The notes: generated by a model from the sequence alone, not told the origin. A DNA stretch of 64,000 nucleotides from Cytophagaceae bacterium (GCA_027491195.1 JAIXWQ010000009.1:124001-188000), one strand, 5' to 3'; counted from the first letter of the stretch, positions 35,832-44,372 are shown. A program made the numbers and translations.

Positions 35832-37043
35832 ATGTCACAACACACCTACATCATTGATTCCGTCCGAACAGCCATAGGCAGTTTAGGAGGCGGTTTATCA
35901 GCCACACGAGCGGATGATTTAGCAGCCATACCGTTACGTGCTATTTTAGAACGAAACCCACAACTCGATCCCGCTAGCATCGACGATGTTATCTTAGGCT
36001 GCCATAACCAAGCCGGCGAAGATAACCGCAACGTGGCCCGAATGGCCTTGTTATTAGCAGGCATTCCACATACGGTTCCGGGTGAAACGGTAAACCGATT
36101 GTGTTCCTCCGGCATGTCGGCGGTGATCCATGCGAACCGTGCGATTAAAGCCGGAGACGGCGATGTTTTTATCGCGGGCGGTGTTGAACACATGACGCGT
36201 AGCCCTTGGGTGATTGCAAAAACAACAAAGCCTTTTGGCAATGACGCTCAAATGTTCGATTCTTCGTTCGGCTGGCGTTTTGTTAATCCCAAAATGAAGG
36301 AGCTTTACGGCATCGACGCGATGGGTGAAACCGCCGAAAACTTAGTAGACCTCTTCTCAATCTCCCGCGAAGACCAAGATTTATTTGCTTTTCGCTCTCA
36401 ACAAAAAGCTTTCGCTGCACAGCAAGCGGGATATTTCGCAGCCGAAATTGTTCCCGTTACCTCGACAGATAAAAAAGGAAACGTCAGTATTTTCGACCAG
36501 GATGAGTTCATCAAAGGAAACTCTAACCTGGAGAAATTAGCAAGCCTAAAACCTGCCTTCCGCAAAACAGGCGGCACGGTTACTGCAGGTAATGCCTCTG
36601 GAATCAATGATGGCGCGGCAGCTATGTTACTTGCTTCTGAAGCAGCTGTCAAAAAATACGGATTTGTACCCAAAGGACGAATCGTTTCTTCCGCCGTGGT
36701 AGGAGTAGAACCTCGCATCATGGGGATCGGGCCGGTAAATGCGAGTAAGAAGGCTTTGGAAAAGGCGGGATTGACGCTGGCAGACATCGATATTTTTGAA
36801 TTTAACGAAGCCTTTGCGGCACAATGTTTAGCGGTTACGCGAGGCCTGGGCTTGTCAGATGACGATGCACGCATCAACCCACAAGGTGGTGCCATCGCAC
36901 TAGGTCACCCTCTAGGTATGTCGGGTACACGTATCATTCAAACCGCCCTACACGGTTTAGAAAAACAGAACAAAAAATATGCATTAGCTGCCATGTGTGT
37001 AGGCGTGGGAATGGGCTATGCGGTCATTATCGAAAAAATCTAA
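35832..37043 (+). CDS. thiolase (acetyl-CoA acetyltransferase / 3-oxoadipyl-CoA thiolase-like)
   Basis: 403 residues from ATG 35832; a TTG at 35820 abuts the previous stop and is less likely. Catalytic Cys91 in NRLCSSGMSA; GGAIALGHPLGMSGTR gives the His; AAMCVGVGMG gives the second Cys. The NEAFAAQ motif is complete. It would cleave a 3-oxoacyl-CoA to acetyl-CoA plus a shorter acyl-CoA. The sequence resembles PcaF-type thiolases, so a dicarboxylyl-CoA substrate is possible. Fourth gene of the operon. Confidence 0.92.
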   Translation: MSQHTYIIDSVRTAIGSLGGGLSATRADDLAAIPLRAILERNPQLDPASIDDVILGCHNQAGEDNRNVARMALLLAGIPHTVPGETVNRLCSSGMSAVIHANRAIKAGDGDVFIAGGVEHMTRSPWVIAKTTKPFGNDAQMFDSSFGWRFVNPKMKELYGIDAMGETAENLVDLFSISREDQDLFAFRSQQKAFAAQQAGYFAAEIVPVTSTDKKGNVSIFDQDEFIKGNSNLEKLASLKPAFRKTGGTVTAGNASGINDGAAAMLLASEAAVKKYGFVPKGRIVSSAVVGVEPRIMGIGPVNASKKALEKAGLTLADIDIFEFNEAFAAQCLAVTRGLGLSDDDARINPQGGAIALGHPLGMSGTRIIQTALHGLEKQNKKYALAAMCVGVGMGYAVIIEKI

Positions 37044-37046
37044 CAC

Positions 37047-37856
37047 ATGAAAAATTATCTATTATTCTTCAGCTTGTTGGCAAGCAGCGTTTTTGCTCAA
37101 AAGACAGATCACTATTTCACCACATCAGACGGCGTGAAATTACATTACACGGTCACGGGAACGGGAAAACCCTTAGTTATTTTTCCGGGCTATACCCAAA
37201 GCTCCGCTAATTTTGAACCTAATTTAGCCGTGATAGGAAAGCAATTTCAAGTGTATTGCTTGGACTACCGTTGGCACGGACTTTCAGAGGATCCAAACTA
37301 CGGCGTACATATCGATCGCTTTGCAAAGGATGCCCAGGAGATGATTACGGACGCAAAAATTGGCCCTTTCTATCTACTAGCACATTCGATGGGAAACACG
37401 GTGGCGTGGAATTATTTTTCTTTATTTGGCCAAAAACAGGTCATCAAATACATCCTTGGCGACGAAGCCCCATGCCTGATTACCGATCCATCATGGACAA
37501 CACAAGAGAAGGAAATGTATACCGGAAGTGCGACGGACAAAGAATTGTGGACGGCTTGGCGCCAGCCTAAAAGCCAACAACAGGCTCCTAAAAACACGCG
37601 TGAGTTAATGATGGGAAAATTATTAACGGAACATTTGGGGAATGATTGGCGCGATATATTGCCTACGATTCAGGTGCCTACTTTGGCCTTAATGGCAGAG
37701 AAAGGGACCTTCAATAACCAGCATCTTTTTGACTATTTCTTAAAGACCATTCCGCATTCAGAACTAAAAGTTATTCCAAACGCGGGTCACGGTTATTACA
37801 CTACAAACCCTAAAGAATTCAACGAGATTGTATTGAATTACTTTTCGAGTAAATAA
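37047..37856 (+). CDS. exported alpha/beta hydrolase
   Basis: 269 residues with a signal peptide (LLFFSLLASSVFAQ). Oxyanion region VIFPGYTQSSANF, nucleophile LAHSMGNTV (Ser), late GHGYYTTNP (His). Probably an esterase, lactonase or C-C hydrolase acting in the periplasm, so it might release the acid that the cluster degrades. Starts 3 bp after the thiolase gene and is followed by a strong terminator. Confidence 0.82.
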   Translation: MKNYLLFFSLLASSVFAQKTDHYFTTSDGVKLHYTVTGTGKPLVIFPGYTQSSANFEPNLAVIGKQFQVYCLDYRWHGLSEDPNYGVHIDRFAKDAQEMITDAKIGPFYLLAHSMGNTVAWNYFSLFGQKQVIKYILGDEAPCLITDPSWTTQEKEMYTGSATDKELWTAWRQPKSQQQAPKNTRELMMGKLLTEHLGNDWRDILPTIQVPTLALMAEKGTFNNQHLFDYFLKTIPHSELKVIPNAGHGYYTTNPKEFNEIVLNYFSSK

Positions 37857-37889
37857 AAAAAGGGGCTGTTAAATAGCCCCTTTTTTATT
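37854..37889. terminator. bidirectional terminator
   Basis: GGGGCT (37862-37867) and AGCCCC (37875-37880) flanked by A7 and T6 runs, between convergent genes ending at 37856 and 37889. Confidence 0.85.
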
Positions 37890-38584
37890 TAGTTCTTTGT
37901 CACTTTTAAATCCTTGAAGTAACCGATTGTCCCCACTTCCACCCATAAACCTATGCTTCCGTGAGTAGACCTGCCTAACATTTTGTTAACGATGAAGTTA
38001 GGTGACTTTTGGTTATTGATATACAAAGCGACTTTCTCCTTATAAAATTCAATCCTGACATCTATCCATTCATTTAACCCAATATCTGCATACGTTTCAT
38101 ATAAGCCATTTGACTCTTTGCGTAAGCGACTGAAGGTATAACCGGGGTAAGCAAAATACTGTATGGTATGGTTTCTGCGAAGTTGATCATCTGCACGACC
38201 GTTACTTGGACGCAAGTATATATTTTCAAACATCGTATTTGCTTCGTCAATTCGGTAGGCCAAGCCGATAAATCCACGAGCTTGAGGAAACGGTGAATCA
38301 GACTGAATCTTACTCAACATCTTCACTTCGATAGTACCATTTTCGATGTCGGTATTCGCTAACTTAACAAATGTGGGCCCATCTACCGAATTCTCTATGT
38401 TATTGATATTAAACGGAGATTTCACCAAGTCTCTAGTGACTTCTAATACCTTTGCTCCATCCATTTCAACAACTTTAGCTACTGAATTAATGGCTTTGTA
38501 TTCTTGATTTTCCCAGGTGAATTGTTGGGCATAGTTTGGTAAAGCCAACAATATCATGAATGCACTAAAAACCTTATTTTTCAT
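37889..38584 (-). CDS. exported concanavalin-like (DUF1080-type) protein
   Basis: 231 residues with a signal peptide (MILLALPNYAQ). Beta-sandwich pattern: GTIEVKMLSKI, ARGFIGLAYRID, WIDVRIEFYKEKVALYIN and a closing GSIGLWVEVGTIGYFKDLKV, as in 3-keto-disaccharide hydrolase (DUF1080) and LamG-like domains. May bind or cleave sugars. Its start overlaps the beta-helix gene by 11 bp. Confidence 0.7.
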   Translation of the reverse strand: MKNKVFSAFMILLALPNYAQQFTWENQEYKAINSVAKVVEMDGAKVLEVTRDLVKSPFNINNIENSVDGPTFVKLANTDIENGTIEVKMLSKIQSDSPFPQARGFIGLAYRIDEANTMFENIYLRPSNGRADDQLRRNHTIQYFAYPGYTFSRLRKESNGLYETYADIGLNEWIDVRIEFYKEKVALYINNQKSPNFIVNKMLGRSTHGSIGLWVEVGTIGYFKDLKVTKN

Positions 38585-39665
38585 GAGATGATTTATAAAA
38601 TAACCCTGCGCCGTAGCTGGTACCCAAAGTTCCTGGTTTTAATTGTAAATAAAAACGACTAGTTTGATCTTCCTCAATGGCTAAACCGCCTAATTTTTGA
38701 ACCACAAAGTCAGACTTATAGACCAATTTTTTCGGGTCAGCAGGTGTGCCAAAATCTTGTGGGCCACCGCCTTGATTAACCAATTCATTATATCCAACAA
38801 GCAAAGAATTCTGAATCTGATAGGAATTTTTTGCTTCTTTCTCTAGCACCCAAAAGACATTAATTCCACTTAAAACATTATTATAAAATTTGAAGTCCGG
38901 TGTTGTAGACCATGTCCAAACAGCTGCCCCGTAACTATTCAAAACTAAATTATGGTGCATACTTGATTCCTCTGCAGGCGAATTCCACATTACGACCGCG
39001 TCTTTCACACCGTAAAATACACAATGGTCTACTTCCAGTTGTTTCCCATTTGCAAGAATACCCAAGTGATTAGGTAAAGCGAATTGATTTCCCAAAAACA
39101 AACATTGCGTAACACGCAAATCACTTAAGTTCTTCCCTTCCCAAACAATTGGATAATTTCTAACAAGTACACCGGCTCTTGGTTTCTCATGAACAGGTTC
39201 ACCTAAAATTCGAAGTCCTTGAATTGTGGTATGACTGCTTTCAATTAATATACCATAGTTTGAACCGCCAGTAATTATTTTTTTGTCATCGCGTTCTATT
39301 TTAAATGGCATCGTTGAGACTATAATTGGCATTTTATTAGGTTCCCACACGGAACTATCTGGTAATATTTCAGCTCGAATTTCTAAGCGATCTTGATTTG
39401 AAAACTCCCACTGAACGGGGTTAAATGCTGCGGTTTCTGCAAGCCCATAGGTCCCCTCGGATAAAAGCACTTTTATACTTCCTTTACCTACTAATTTATT
39501 GACGCGTTTAGCCGCCTCCGTCAATGTCTTCAAAGGAGCAGCTTGTGAGCCAGCCGCACCATCTTCACCCGAATTAGCATTCACATAAATAACTTCCTTG
39601 CGTTGTGCAAAAGAAGAAAACGTAGCTAACATAATCGTTAGCCCTACTATCAATACTTTTCTCAT
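38574..39665 (-). CDS. exported right-handed beta-helix protein
   Basis: 363 residues with a signal peptide (IMLATFSSFAQ). IYVNANSGEDGAAGSQAAPLKTL (DUF1565-type opening, in parts IYVNANSGEDGA and APLKTLTEA) followed by repeated Asn/His/Val-rich coils (IQGLRILGEPV, LEVDHCVFYGV, MHHNLVLNS, FKFYNNVLSG). The family includes polysaccharide lyases and epimerases, but no catalytic set is obvious. Forms an operon with the DUF1080-like gene. Confidence 0.8.
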   Translation of the reverse strand: MRKVLIVGLTIMLATFSSFAQRKEVIYVNANSGEDGAAGSQAAPLKTLTEAAKRVNKLVGKGSIKVLLSEGTYGLAETAAFNPVQWEFSNQDRLEIRAEILPDSSVWEPNKMPIIVSTMPFKIERDDKKIITGGSNYGILIESSHTTIQGLRILGEPVHEKPRAGVLVRNYPIVWEGKNLSDLRVTQCLFLGNQFALPNHLGILANGKQLEVDHCVFYGVKDAVVMWNSPAEESSMHHNLVLNSYGAAVWTWSTTPDFKFYNNVLSGINVFWVLEKEAKNSYQIQNSLLVGYNELVNQGGGPQDFGTPADPKKLVYKSDFVVQKLGGLAIEEDQTSRFYLQLKPGTLGTSYGAGLFYKSSHEK

Positions 39666-39753
39666 ATTTATCTATTTTTCATCAAAGCTACCTAATTGTG
39701 GTATATATTTGTAACCATTATTCAATTAGTAGTAACCTCTAAGTAACTAGAAA

Positions 39754-40092
39754 ATGCGTTTTATAGACAATCCCTTTCAGTGTCCAGTAACTCGTACCAT
39801 GTCAATCATTGGTGGTAAATGGAAACCCATTGTCTTGAATTGTATCGGAGATAAAACTATCCGCTTTGGTAAACTAAATCAGTTAATACCCGCGATATCG
39901 AATAAGGTTCTTTCAAAAGAACTTAATGACCTAGAAACTTTAGGATTAATCGATCGAATTGAGTTTGACGAAAAACCTCCGAGAGTAGAATACAAGTTAA
40001 CAAAGGCGGGATTGAGTTTGATGCCTGTTTTAATTGAAGTTGCAAAATGGGGTAATTCACATTTAGCGAAGGACATTGAGTCAAAATTATAG
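39754..40092 (+). CDS. HxlR family transcriptional regulator
   Basis: 112 residues. FQCPVTRTMSIIGGKWKPIVL, with the conserved N-terminal Cys used for thiol sensing in the family, then LNQLIPAISNKVLSKELNDL (recognition helix) and the wing. Such regulators respond to electrophiles or redox signals. Divergent from the beta-helix gene and upstream of the CMD-family gene on the other strand. Confidence 0.88.
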   Translation: MRFIDNPFQCPVTRTMSIIGGKWKPIVLNCIGDKTIRFGKLNQLIPAISNKVLSKELNDLETLGLIDRIEFDEKPPRVEYKLTKAGLSLMPVLIEVAKWGNSHLAKDIESKL

Positions 40093-40114
40093 GTGAATGA
40101 CTCAGCATATTTCT

Positions 40115-40183
40115 AAACAAAAAAGGCAACATTTCTGTCGCCTTTTGCACTATTGCTCCCTTACTAGGTGGAATGCTGCAGCC
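40115..40183 (-). repeat. cassette repeat R5
   Basis: Minus strand: GGCTGCAGCATTCCACCTAG, TAAGGGAGCA, then hairpin with loop GAAA (40123-40144) and TTTTTTGTTT. Lies after the stop of the carboxymuconolactone-decarboxylase-like gene and works as its terminator. Confidence 0.75.
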
Positions 40184-40204
40184 AATAATATCATTTAAAA
40201 ACTA

Positions 40205-40537
40205 CTATGATTTTTCTTGTTCGAACGCCTCTTTCGCAATCATAATGGCGGTCATCGCTTTTGGCCAACCTACATAAAACGCTAAATGAGTTATCACTTC
40301 CACTAGCTCCGCTTCCGTCAAACCGTGTTCTTTTGCATAGTTTAAATGAAATTTTAGCTGGTTTGAGTGTTCTCCTGCAACCAAAGCCGCTACTGTAATT
40401 AAACTTCTCTCCCGCCTTGTAAGTTCTTTGCCTTCCCATACATCTCCGAACAATACATTGTCTGTGTAGCACAATAATCTTGGGGCAAAATCGCCTAACA
40501 TTTTCTCTGCGGCAGATACGTTCTTTTCTTCAGTCAT
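40205..40537 (-). CDS. carboxymuconolactone decarboxylase family protein
   Basis: 110 residues, a single AhpD/CMD all-helical domain: LTRRERSLITVAALVAG, the His-containing HLNYAKEHGLTEAELVEVI and FYVGWPKAMTAI. No CxxC, so it is nearer to decarboxylase or lactonase members than to AhpD. A stand-alone gene between repeats R5 and R1. Confidence 0.88.
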   Translation of the reverse strand: MTEEKNVSAAEKMLGDFAPRLLCYTDNVLFGDVWEGKELTRRERSLITVAALVAGEHSNQLKFHLNYAKEHGLTEAELVEVITHLAFYVGWPKAMTAIMIAKEAFEQEKS

Positions 40538-40582
40538 ATTATTTATAAAGTTTTAACGAATATAAGAAATTACACAATTTCA

Positions 40583-40686
40583 CTCGCTTACGGACAACAA
40601 AAAAGCCGATCATTTCTGATCGGCTTGCTCCCCTTTTCGACGAAAGATGCAGCTATAATGCGATGATTGAGTATGTGACTATTAGG
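40583..40686 (-). repeat. cassette repeat R1
   Basis: Minus strand: CCTAATAGTCACATACTCAA, then GCTGCATCTTTCGTC, GGGGAGCA, hairpin AGCCGATCA-GAAA-TGATCGGCT (40604-40625) and TTTTTTGTTGTCCG. Begins at the stop codon of the membrane-protein gene and doubles as its terminator. Confidence 0.8.
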
Positions 40687-41401
40687 ACGTTATTGGTAAA
40701 GCGCTAAACCAAGTTACAAAATTTCGCCAAACAGGAATATCAACTCCTGCTATTACAAATGTATGGGCCATCATATACAAAACTAATGCTAGTGGGAAAA
40801 CCCATCGAGCGGTTTTTTGATTTCTTTCCTTATAAATCAAAAAGATAAAAACAGAATACAATATTCCTATTGTTAAAAGGTAAGCAACAGTTGTGTCTGT
40901 TATTATTCTGAAATTAAACCTAATCAAAGCGGGTTCTATAAATGCAAGACCTGTAACAATCATACCTCTAGCATGCAACTGATAATCTTTCCTATATTTT
41001 ATAGCGATATAAAATGCGACACTCAAGATTACAATATCTTTAAATGAATTAAATGCACCCTCTAAATCACTTTCCCTTATTAAATTTCCCTTGGGTGTTC
41101 TAAAGTGCGTTAATAAAATGATTGATAGAAAAATAAGAGGAATGATGAAATAAGAAGCAATTCCTATCAACCTGTGAATTTTAATTTTTTTCTTTCTGAT
41201 TAAAATTGGTTGAATTATCAACAATGCCATCCAAACTATAAGAACTGTCGCATGAAAATGAAAATAATTTGAAAAATTAGCAGTTCCATCAAGAAATTTA
41301 GAAAAATAAGACGGCCAGAAGCCTAATAATATCAGGAAAATCAATCCCAACAAATAATATCCCGATAAATCAAATCGTAATTTCTTTTGAGCAATGGCCA
41401 T
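40682..41401 (-). CDS. hypothetical multi-pass membrane protein
   Basis: 239 residues with six or seven transmembrane helices. YFHFHATVLIVWMALLIIQP and KKIKIHRLIGIASY (His pairs at helix ends) resemble DUF2306/cytochrome b561-like small membrane proteins, but haem ligation is not proven. No signal peptide. Its own repeat follows the stop, and repeat R2 precedes its promoter. Confidence 0.65.
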   Translation of the reverse strand: MAIAQKKLRFDLSGYYLLGLIFLILLGFWPSYFSKFLDGTANFSNYFHFHATVLIVWMALLIIQPILIRKKKIKIHRLIGIASYFIIPLIFLSIILLTHFRTPKGNLIRESDLEGAFNSFKDIVILSVAFYIAIKYRKDYQLHARGMIVTGLAFIEPALIRFNFRIITDTTVAYLLTIGILYSVFIFLIYKERNQKTARWVFPLALVLYMMAHTFVIAGVDIPVWRNFVTWFSALPITS

Positions 41402-41454
41402 TTATAAGTTTTTTGTAATATAAGATTAAAAAATCAAAAGATGCAGCTAACCTA

Positions 41455-41571
41455 ACTCACTGACGGACAACAAAAAAGGCGACATTTCTGTCGCCTTGTG
41501 CACTCTTGCTCCCTCTCTTGTCGGAAGTTGCAACCAAAAAGCTATGATTGAGCTTGCCAATATCAGGAAAT
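41455..41571 (-). repeat. cassette repeat R2
   Basis: Minus strand: CCTGATATTGGCAAGCTCAA, GGTTGCAACTTCCGAC, AGAGGGAGCA (identical to the last ten bases around the tRNA-Asn 3' end), hairpin AAGGCGACA/TGTCGCCTT (41476-41497) with a GAAA loop, TTTTTTGTTGTCCGTCAGTG. Confidence 0.8.
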
Positions 41572-41578
41572 TAACGTT

Positions 41579-41857
41579 TTAAATAACGCGTTTTCTTCCA
41601 AGTAAAATATAAATTATCGGCCCTAAAGTTCCAATAAAAAAGAAGGCAATGGTCCACATTATCTTTTCGCCTTTTTCTATTCGAATTGAAGTCCAAACTT
41701 CGTTCAATGCAGACACAATAAATACTGCATTCCCAAGAATACCAATTATTAAAAGTGCTTCAGCTCCTGGCAAATGAGTAATCTTCATAAGAGCTCCAAG
41801 TATCACAAAGCATATGCTGACAAAAAAACTCAATTTTACTACAGTTCCTACATTCAT
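41579..41857 (-). CDS. small membrane protein, unknown
   Basis: 92 residues, three transmembrane helices (KLSFFVSICFVILGALMKI, ALLIIGILGNAVFIVSAL, IMWTIAFFFIGTLGPIIYIL). The ITHLPGAEALLIIG loop is reminiscent of the N-terminus of GldL, and the end (GPIIYILLGRKRVI) of PLDc_N-type membrane anchors. I cannot assign a function. Lies alone between R2 and R3. Confidence 0.6.
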   Translation of the reverse strand: MNVGTVVKLSFFVSICFVILGALMKITHLPGAEALLIIGILGNAVFIVSALNEVWTSIRIEKGEKIMWTIAFFFIGTLGPIIYILLGRKRVI

Positions 41858-42072
41858 ATCAAATTGGTTTATGTTTTAAAAGCTACGTAAATATATGATA
41901 CCAAAATTATAGTATAAAGCTATTTAATAAAAAACAAAACCGCTCTACTGACCTCAAACCACTGATTTAGGGTTGTAACTTTTACTAAAAATTTTACTAA
42001 AAAAGTGATGTTGGAAATAAAAAAGATGCAACCACAAATAATATCCGTTTAATGAATTTGGACGTGGTTTTT
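41858..42072. other. AT-rich intergenic stretch
   Basis: Upstream region of the small membrane gene. Contains a second TTGCATCTTTT-type segment (minus strand, about 42034-42046) similar to part of the repeats, otherwise no ORF or structure I can support. Confidence 0.35.
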
Positions 42073-42173
42073 AAACAAAAAAAGAGGTCGAAATGACCTC
42101 TTTTTGATTTGTGCTCCCCTTACAGACGGAAGATGCAACTATATTTCCTTAATTGAGTTAGTGACTATTAGGA
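42073..42173 (-). repeat. cassette repeat R3
   Basis: Minus strand: TTTCCTAATAGTCACTAACT, AGTTGCATCTTCCGTC, AAGGGGAGCA, hairpin AAAGAGGTC/GACCTCTTT (42081-42103), TTTTTTTGTTT. Follows the DUF1059 gene by 10 bp. The first 20 bases match R1 closely. Confidence 0.8.
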
Positions 42174-42183
42174 AATTGAAGGG

Positions 42184-42420
42184 TTAAATATCGTTTAGAT
42201 TATTAAATTCCTCCTTTTTGCTTTCAAACCATTTTGCAAAGTCGGATGGTTCTTTCATCAACTTTTGCATTTCATTCATTGCTTCAATATGCGCAGTATC
42301 CCCTTTTTGAAACATTCCCATACCGTGTTTTTTACTTTGGTTTGCAATATCATCAAAGGACTCTCCTAAAAATTCAATATCACAAGCTCCGCCGAGCTGT
42401 TTACAGGTCATTTTTTTCAT
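42184..42420 (-). CDS. DUF1059 family protein
   Basis: 78 residues. MKKMTCKQLGGACDIEFLGE with two Cys is the DUF1059 opening (small putative metal-binding proteins), followed by a helical tail (NEMQKLMKEPSDFAKWF). Lies 12 bp after the TfoX-like gene, in one two-gene unit between R4 and R3. Confidence 0.8.
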   Translation of the reverse strand: MKKMTCKQLGGACDIEFLGESFDDIANQSKKHGMGMFQKGDTAHIEAMNEMQKLMKEPSDFAKWFESKKEEFNNLNDI

Positions 42421-42432
42421 ATCGTATTTGTA

Positions 42433-42777
42433 TTACTCTTGTGTTAATAATCGATTAAATTCTAATCCTTTTTCAATCCAAAAATCAAGTCCTTCTTCAA
42501 AATCAAAACCAGACGCCTTAATAAATAAAAATCCGCGCATTACTTGTCCAGTAAAATCCATTATAGTACTTCCGTTTTGGTGCAACAAATTCTCGTAACT
42601 AAGTTTCCCGACACGTACCATCAATCTGTCTTCATTACATTTTTTATCAAAATCTAATCCGATACACATTGCATCGCGCACCATAAAAATAAGGCCTCCC
42701 ATCATTTTCTTTTCAAAATAATGAATTCCTTTTAACCGTGCTCTTATTCGGTCCGCTTGATGTTCTGAATATGCCAT
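42433..42777 (-). CDS. TfoX N-terminal domain protein
   Basis: 114 residues. FEKKMMGGLIFMVRDAMCIG and RLMVRVGKLSY fit the TfoX/Sxy N-terminal domain; the C-terminal domain is missing, as in many stand-alone members. Not evidence of competence control by itself. First gene of a two-gene unit. Confidence 0.82.
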   Translation of the reverse strand: MAYSEHQADRIRARLKGIHYFEKKMMGGLIFMVRDAMCIGLDFDKKCNEDRLMVRVGKLSYENLLHQNGSTIMDFTGQVMRGFLFIKASGFDFEEGLDFWIEKGLEFNRLLTQE

Positions 42778-42800
42778 ATCCTCAGTTTGAACAAATATAA

Positions 42801-42860
42801 AACAAAAAAGCCGATCAGAAATGATCGGCTTGCTCCCTTAATAGGTGGAATGTTGCAGCC
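42801..42860 (-). repeat. cassette repeat R4
   Basis: Minus strand: GGCTGCAACATTCCACCTAT, TAAGGGAGCA, hairpin AGCCGATCA-TTTC-TGATCGGCT (42809-42830), TTTTTTGTTT. Same stem as R1 but with the loop in opposite orientation. Lies upstream of the TfoX-like gene at the edge of the copper operon. Confidence 0.8.
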
Positions 42861-42996
42861 GTTTTCGATGTTTAAATTAAAAAATTATGATTCAAAATTT
42901 GATGTTTGACTCTTTAATAATGTCATAAATTAGAATTTGAGGTGAAATGCATCAGAGTAATGAAACAAATTCGTACTTTTAAGCGTTTTATACACG

Positions 42997-43380
42997 ATGC
43001 TACAAAAATTCCACATACTTCTCGTAATTACATTTATTGGCTGTCTAACTGTGCCCATGAAATCCTATGCATGTGGAACTAAGCCTTCTAAAACGGAGAA
43101 ATCTTGTTGTTTAAAAGAAAAGCCTGAGAAATCTAAAAAAAATATTTGTTGCGCAAAACACAAAATGACCGTACAGAAGGACGGCAATAGTTGTGGAGGG
43201 AATTGTGATAATTCTACGTGCAGTTGCCCGTCCCCTTTCTCCGCATTGGTAATGCCTAAATTTTTTGTAAAAATTACTATCAATACCTTCATAGCTCGAA
43301 ATTCAGTAAAATCGTTTTATAACCAAACTTACCATTCATCAGGTTTTGGTTACATTTGGACACCCCCCAATATAGGTTAA
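42997..43380 (+). CDS. exported Cys-rich protein of the copper operon
   Basis: 127 residues with a signal peptide (cleavage near MKSYA-CGT). Residues 26-75 hold many Cys (KSCCLKEKPEK, NICCAKHK, SCGGNCDNSTCSCP), a plausible metal-binding cluster. No known family. First gene of a four-gene plus-strand run dealing with copper, so it may be a periplasmic copper buffer; that is inference from composition and context. Confidence 0.65.
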   Translation: MLQKFHILLVITFIGCLTVPMKSYACGTKPSKTEKSCCLKEKPEKSKKNICCAKHKMTVQKDGNSCGGNCDNSTCSCPSPFSALVMPKFFVKITINTFIARNSVKSFYNQTYHSSGFGYIWTPPNIG

Positions 43381-43470
43381 TTTATTACCTTGACAGCCAT
43401 TGGTCTGTCTTATCGTAAGCAAAGTATTGCTTTAAAAATCAAATATTTCTTACAGTAAAATTATTAAAAA

Positions 43471-44331
43471 ATGAAATCAATAAAATTATTGATGGCTATG
43501 GCATTAATGCTATCCATCTCGACATGTTTCGCAGAAATTAAAAATGCCAAGGTAGAAACAGTACACATTTATGGTAATTGTTCTATCTGTAAAAAGACCA
43601 TCGAATCGGCGGCCAATGTAAAGGATATTGTTCAGGTTGAATGGAATAAGGATACAAAAATGGCCATCCTAACCTATGATGAAAAGAAAACAAATCAAGA
43701 TGAAATTCTAAAACGAATTGGTTTGGCAGGATATGACAGCGATAAATTTCTTGCTCCTGACAATGTTTATGCTAAACTTGAACCTTGTTGCCAATATGAA
43801 CGGACAGGAAAAATTGTTGCAAAAATTGAAGACGTAAAAACGGTAATTCTTACTGTAGAAGAAAAAGTTGTCACGCCAATTTTAACAATAAAAATACAAG
43901 GAGAGCAACTCAAAGAGGTCTTCGATTCTTATTTTGCAGTGAAAGATGCTTTGGTAAAAACGGATGGTAACCTAGCAGCAACAAAAGCAGCCTCCCTGTT
44001 AAATTCTATTAATGCAGTTAAAATGGAATCATTAACTAAAGACGAACATGCCGAATGGATGAAAGTGATGAAAGATTTGGTTTTTGATGCGGAACATATT
44101 TCGGAAACTAAAGATGCCGGTCATCAAAGAGACCACTTTACATATCTATCTAAAAACATGTATTCGGTGATGAAAGTCTCAAAACAAGAAACACCAACAT
44201 ATTATCAATTTTGTCCAATGGCTAACAAGGGAAAAGGGGCTAATTGGTTGAGTAAAGAGAATATTGTTAAAAACCCATACTATGGTTCTAAAATGATGGG
44301 GTGTGGTAAAACCGTTGAAACAATAAATTAA
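43471..44331 (+). CDS. HMA-like plus DUF3347 copper-binding protein
   Basis: 286 residues with a signal peptide (cleavage near STCFA). An HMA-type domain at 27-90 (VHIYGNCSICKKTIE, metal C-x2-C), then DUF3347 at ~125-285 with YYQFCPMANKGKGANWL and NPYYGSKMMGCG. The family is usually encoded with copper exporters and CusB-like proteins and is thought to bind or hand over copper. Middle of the copper operon, 42 bp before the oxidase. Confidence 0.88.
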   Translation: MKSIKLLMAMALMLSISTCFAEIKNAKVETVHIYGNCSICKKTIESAANVKDIVQVEWNKDTKMAILTYDEKKTNQDEILKRIGLAGYDSDKFLAPDNVYAKLEPCCQYERTGKIVAKIEDVKTVILTVEEKVVTPILTIKIQGEQLKEVFDSYFAVKDALVKTDGNLAATKAASLLNSINAVKMESLTKDEHAEWMKVMKDLVFDAEHISETKDAGHQRDHFTYLSKNMYSVMKVSKQETPTYYQFCPMANKGKGANWLSKENIVKNPYYGSKMMGCGKTVETIN

Positions 44332-44372
44332 TACTTGTCTTTATTAAAAATATAGTTCGTAATCAGTGTAAT

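Noticed and set aside
42433-42777. Competence regulator role for the TfoX-like protein
   Set aside because: Only the N-terminal domain is present and no competence genes are nearby; stand-alone TfoX-N proteins are widespread with unknown roles.
40115-42860. The cassette repeats as classical integron attC sites
   Set aside because: A few RYYYAAC/GTTRRRY-like words can be found (for example ACCTAAC near 41450), but they do not pair across the sites in a consistent way, and the internal hairpin is a terminator. No integron integrase is visible.
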